Assembly (NCBI GenBank): GCA_003561835.1
Contig: PWVN01000169.1
Span: 1-6,007 of the forward strand
Direction of reading: 5' to 3'
From: Syntrophomonadaceae bacterium
GTDB lineage: Bacteria > Bacillota > Dethiobacteria > PWVN01
Length of the DNA: 6,007 bases
The first letter of the stretch is position 1. Every line of letters starts with the position of its first letter. The translations under genes and the position numbers were made by a program. A model generated the notes under the pieces. The model saw nothing but the letters and a program-made list of their open reading frames with translations. It was not told the origin of the DNA and searched no databases. Shown one piece after another: positions 4,052 through 6,007 of the stretch.

Positions 4052-4615
4052 ATGGGAAACCTGATGCGGGCCCTGGAATTTTCCAGAGCGGAGATTGGGA
4101 GGGTCCTGAAGGGCGGGGACCGGGCCCTGGATGCCACCTGCGGCAACGGGAAGGATACTCTCTTTTTGGCAGGCTGCGTGGGCCCCGAAGGTAGGGTCTT
4201 TGCTGTTGATATCCAGAAGAGGGCGGTGGAGGAGACTGAGAAACTGCTGGCCTCCCACGGCCTGGCCGGCAGAGTGACGGTCCTTCAGCGGAGCCACGAG
4301 GAACTCCTGGACTTTGTCCCCCCGCCCCTGCAGGCGGCCATGTTCAACCTGGGGTACCTTCCTGGGGGCGACCACGGGGTGGTTACCCGGCCGGAGAGCA
4401 CCGTCAAGGCCCTGGAGGCGGTCTTTTCCCTGCTGGTGCCGGGGGGGCTGGTCAGCGTGGTGGCCTACAGCGGCCACCCGGGAGGGCAGGCGGAGGTGGA
4501 AGAGGTGCAGGAGTACCTGGAGGGCCTGGAGCAGGGAGGGCATTCGGTGCTGCACTACCGGTTCATCAATCAGGCCAACCACCCGCCCCAGCTCTTTTTG
4601 ATCGAAAAGCTCTAG
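4052..4615 (+). CDS. mnmM: Class I SAM-dependent methyltransferase, MnmM (YtqB) family
   Basis: This 187-residue Rossmann methyltransferase binds SAM through motif I ALDATCGNGKDTLFLAG (25-41), with Asp53 in VFAVDIQ (49-55) as the ribose-binding acidic residue. The family signature FNLGYLPGGDH (98-108) is followed by a downstream Thr-rich turn (TRPEST, 112-117). These fit the YtqB family, once called rRNA methylase, and more recently shown in Bacillus subtilis to methylate 5-aminomethyl-2-thiouridine at tRNA position 34 (MnmM). The expected reaction is the final step to mnm5s2U in tRNAs for Lys, Glu and Gln, in the cytoplasm. I chose ATG 4052 because GGGGGAGGA (about 4037-4045) precedes it; an upstream in-frame ATG at 4010 would overlap yetF by 23 bases and lacks a ribosome site. 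It is downstream of yetF in one operon and followed by a terminator at 4621-4647. Length is close to the family norm. Confidence 0.92.
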   Translation: MGNLMRALEFSRAEIGRVLKGGDRALDATCGNGKDTLFLAGCVGPEGRVFAVDIQKRAVEETEKLLASHGLAGRVTVLQRSHEELLDFVPPPLQAAMFNLGYLPGGDHGVVTRPESTVKALEAVFSLLVPGGLVSVVAYSGHPGGQAEVEEVQEYLEGLEQGGHSVLHYRFINQANHPPQLFLIEKL

Positions 4616-4620
4616 GGGAT

Positions 4621-4647
4621 TGCTTCCTTTCGGGAGGCATTTTTTTT
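4621..4647 (+). terminator. Terminator of the yetF-mnmM operon
   Basis: A 7-bp stem (TGCTTCC at 4621-4627 with GGAGGCA at 4633-4639, one G-U pair) has a 5-base loop and is followed by eight T (4640-4647). It begins six bases after the mnmM stop codon. Confidence 0.93.
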
Positions 4648-4667
4648 ATTTTAAGAGGGAAAAAGCC

Positions 4668-4696
4668 CTGCCGGGTAGAAGGTATAGGGATATGAT
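4668..4696 (+). promoter_or_regulatory. Weak promoter candidate of the polyprenyl synthase gene
   Basis: TATGAT (4691-4696, 5 of 6) is preceded at 17 bases by CTGCCG (4668-4673, only 3 of 6). The gene must have its own promoter because a strong terminator precedes it, and this is the best -10 in the gap. Confidence 0.3.
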
Positions 4697-4729
4697 AACG
4701 GCCCTGTTCACCGAGGGAGAGATGGAATT

Positions 4730-5695
4730 TTGAACGTAGTGCAAATCGTGCCAAAGCTCGAACCCTACATGCTGGAAGTTGAAGAAACCCTGCAGCAGAC
4801 CATCAACTCCAATACCCGCATCATGAATACCATCACCCATTACATCCTCCGGGCATCGGGGAAGCGGCTGCGGCCTGCCCTGTTCCTCACAGCCGCCGGC
4901 CTGGACAAGCCGGCACCCCGGTTGGTGGATACGGCTGCTTCCATCGAACTCATCCACACCGCCTCGCTGGTCCATGACGACATCGTGGACCAGTCAGCCC
5001 TGAGGCGGGGGATGCCCACGGTAAACGCCAAATGGGGCAATGAAATTTCCGTCCTGGCGGGGGATTACCTCTTTGCCCGGGCCTTTACCCTCCTGACCCA
5101 GTCGGGTTGCCGGGAGATCATCAACATCCTGGCTGCCGTCATCGAGGGCATGTCGGTGGGGGAAATCGAGCAGCTGACGGATGCCGGCAACACGGAGTTG
5201 ACGGAGGAGGACTACCTGGACCGCATCAAGAAGAAGACAGCCTGCTTCATGGCCGGGGTCTGCCAGGCCGGCGGGGTGGTCCGGGAAGCGGGGCGGGAAG
5301 AACTGGGGGCCCTCTATGACTTCGGGCTGCACCTTGGGCTGGCCTTTCAGATCAAGGACGATATCCTGGACTTTCAGGGTCAGGAAAAGGTGACGGGGAA
5401 GCCCGTGGGAAGCGACCTGCGCCAGGGGATCATCACCCTGCCCGTCATTCATCTCCTGCGCTTTGGGGACGGCAGGGAGGATCTGAGCCGCCGCATCCGG
5501 AAGGGTGAGCTGAGCGAGGCCCGTCTGCAGGGGATTGTGAGGGAGATGCAGCGGGTTGAGTCCCTGGACTACTGCCTGGGATTGGTCGGGACCTATACGG
5601 AAAGGGCCCGAAAGGCCCTGGAAGGTGTGGAGGACGGGGAGATAAGGGAAAATTTGAGCCGGATCCTGCAGGCCAATGTTTCCAGGGATTACTGA
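4730..5695 (+). CDS. Polyprenyl diphosphate synthase (trans, hepta/octaprenyl type, HepT-like)
   Basis: This 321-residue enzyme condenses isopentenyl diphosphate onto an allylic diphosphate to make a long all-trans chain, most likely the menaquinone side chain. Seen motifs are GKRLRP (44-49), the first Asp-rich motif HDDIVD with DDxxD at 83-87, GDYL (111-114), and the second Asp-rich motif KDDILD (209-214), followed by G-K and a G-S-D-L segment (220-230). Ala78, five residues before the first Asp-rich motif, is small, which in this family goes with long products rather than C15 or C20. The start codon is TTG at 4730 with GAGGGAGA (4713-4720) upstream; the MNVVQIVPKL opening fits family N-termini. 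ATG at 4722 is out of frame and meets TGA after three codons. A terminator follows at 5715-5738. Some HepT enzymes need a small partner HepS; none is seen here. Confidence 0.93.
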   Translation: MNVVQIVPKLEPYMLEVEETLQQTINSNTRIMNTITHYILRASGKRLRPALFLTAAGLDKPAPRLVDTAASIELIHTASLVHDDIVDQSALRRGMPTVNAKWGNEISVLAGDYLFARAFTLLTQSGCREIINILAAVIEGMSVGEIEQLTDAGNTELTEEDYLDRIKKKTACFMAGVCQAGGVVREAGREELGALYDFGLHLGLAFQIKDDILDFQGQEKVTGKPVGSDLRQGIITLPVIHLLRFGDGREDLSRRIRKGELSEARLQGIVREMQRVESLDYCLGLVGTYTERARKALEGVEDGEIRENLSRILQANVSRDY

Positions 5696-5714
5696 GTATT
5701 GCTGAGAAAATTTT

Positions 5715-5738
5715 AACCCGCGTAAGCGGGTTGCTTTT
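5715..5738 (+). terminator. Terminator of the polyprenyl synthase gene
   Basis: A 7-bp stem AACCCGC/GCGGGTT (5715-5721 with 5726-5732) with loop GTAA is followed by GCTTTT. It begins 19 bases after the stop codon. The stem repeats, almost base for base, that of the tRNA-Leu terminator at 706-729. Confidence 0.85.
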
Positions 5739-5763
5739 CATTTAGGGTTCGTTATGGTAGAAT
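5735..5763 (+). promoter_or_regulatory. Sigma-A promoter candidate of mobB
   Basis: TTTTCA (5735-5740, 4 of 6) and TAGAAT (5758-5763, 5 of 6) are separated by 17 bases. It begins in the T tract of the preceding terminator and gives a leader of about 23 bases for the gene at 5793. A second possible -10 (TATAAC, around 5773-5778) has no good -35. Confidence 0.5.
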
Positions 5764-5792
5764 AGTGAATATTATAACGAGGACTGAGGCCT

Positions 5793-6007
5793 ATGGTGCC
5801 CCTTCTGGTGGTAACGGGAGAATCGGGTAGCGGCAAGACCACGCTGATCGCCGGAATCGTGGAGTTTTTGTCCCGGCGGGGCTACCGGGTCGGGGTGCTC
5901 AAGCACAGCCCTCACCACCCGGGGCTGGAGGTTGAAGGCAAGGATACCTGGAAGTTTTCCCGGGCCGGAGCGGCCGTCACCTGCCTGGCGGCAGAAGGGT
6001 TTCACTT
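5793..6007 (+). CDS. mobB: MobB, molybdopterin-guanine dinucleotide biosynthesis GTP-binding protein (3' end cut by window edge)
   Basis: The frame from ATG 5793 is open for 71 codons to the window edge. It starts MVPLLVVTGESGSGKTTL, with a Walker A loop GESGSGKT at 9-16, then RRGYRVGVLKHSPHH (28-42) and EGKDTWKFSRAGA (48-60). The K-H after a beta strand and the G-K-D-T-W followed by an A-G-A turn are hallmarks of MobB, which binds GTP and assists MobA in attaching GMP to molybdopterin, giving the cofactor of DMSO-reductase-family enzymes such as formate dehydrogenase. It acts in the cytosol. The ribosome site is GAGG, either 5780-5783 or 5786-5789, the second being rather close. It could be a fusion protein in full length; the C-terminal part is outside the window. 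The gene has its own promoter candidate and is separated from the quinone gene by a terminator. Confidence 0.9.
   Translation, partial: MVPLLVVTGESGSGKTTLIAGIVEFLSRRGYRVGVLKHSPHHPGLEVEGKDTWKFSRAGAAVTCLAAEGFH

Noticed and set aside
1..6007. CRISPR arrays, insertion sequences, prophage genes or rRNA
   Set aside because: No regularly spaced repeats, transposase or phage motifs, or rRNA sequence were seen.

Overview
This window looks like chromosome of a spore-forming, anaerobic member of the Firmicutes, probably a Peptococcaceae- or Moorella-like clostridium. The evidence is strong purine-rich Shine-Dalgarno sequences, sigma-A promoters of TTGACA/TATAAT type, a DUF3231 (spore-coat-like) gene, a YetF-type DUF421 gene, a stand-alone RCKP-type rubredoxin-like protein, a polyprenyl diphosphate synthase of the menaquinone type, MobB of molybdenum cofactor synthesis, and a gene with an in-frame UGA that reads well as selenocysteine. 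The genus cannot be fixed from the sequence alone. Bases 1 to about 710 are clearly richer in A+T than the rest, which has many G/C third codon positions.

Layout from left to right. Bases 1-516 (minus) hold the 5' part of a DUF3231 gene with a forespore-type promoter candidate. A quiet gap follows, with a terminator (706-729) for tRNA-Leu(GAG) at 814-898 (minus), which has a strong promoter at 921-949. Next is a minus-strand pair of tiny membrane-protein genes (1299-1439 and 1090-1281) with a shared terminator and a forespore-type promoter candidate. On the plus strand, an MFS efflux gene (1590-2801) is followed 14 bases later by a 79-residue glutaredoxin-like gene (2816-3055) whose redox motif is U-P-Y-C, with UGA at 2849-2851. 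A convergent rubredoxin-like gene (3077-3196, minus) shares a 16-bp bidirectional terminator with it, and both stop codons lie inside that stem. Then come yetF/DUF421 (3331-4032) and mnmM/ytqB (4052-4615) as a two-gene operon ended by a terminator, a polyprenyl synthase (4730-5695) with its own terminator, and the 5' part of mobB (5793 to the window end).

The most interesting element is the glutaredoxin-like selenoprotein. Standard gene calling would stop at the UGA or start late at a GTG, losing the active site. It sits in an apparent operon with an MFS exporter and next to a small iron-binding rubredoxin-like protein, so this stretch may serve thiol/redox homeostasis. The right end (quinone side chain, Mo cofactor) fits an anaerobe with molybdo- and selenoenzymes. 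A second theme is sporulation: two minus-strand transcription units have upstream sequences fitting the SigF/SigG forespore pattern with the same 14-base spacing, and a third, weaker match precedes yetF.
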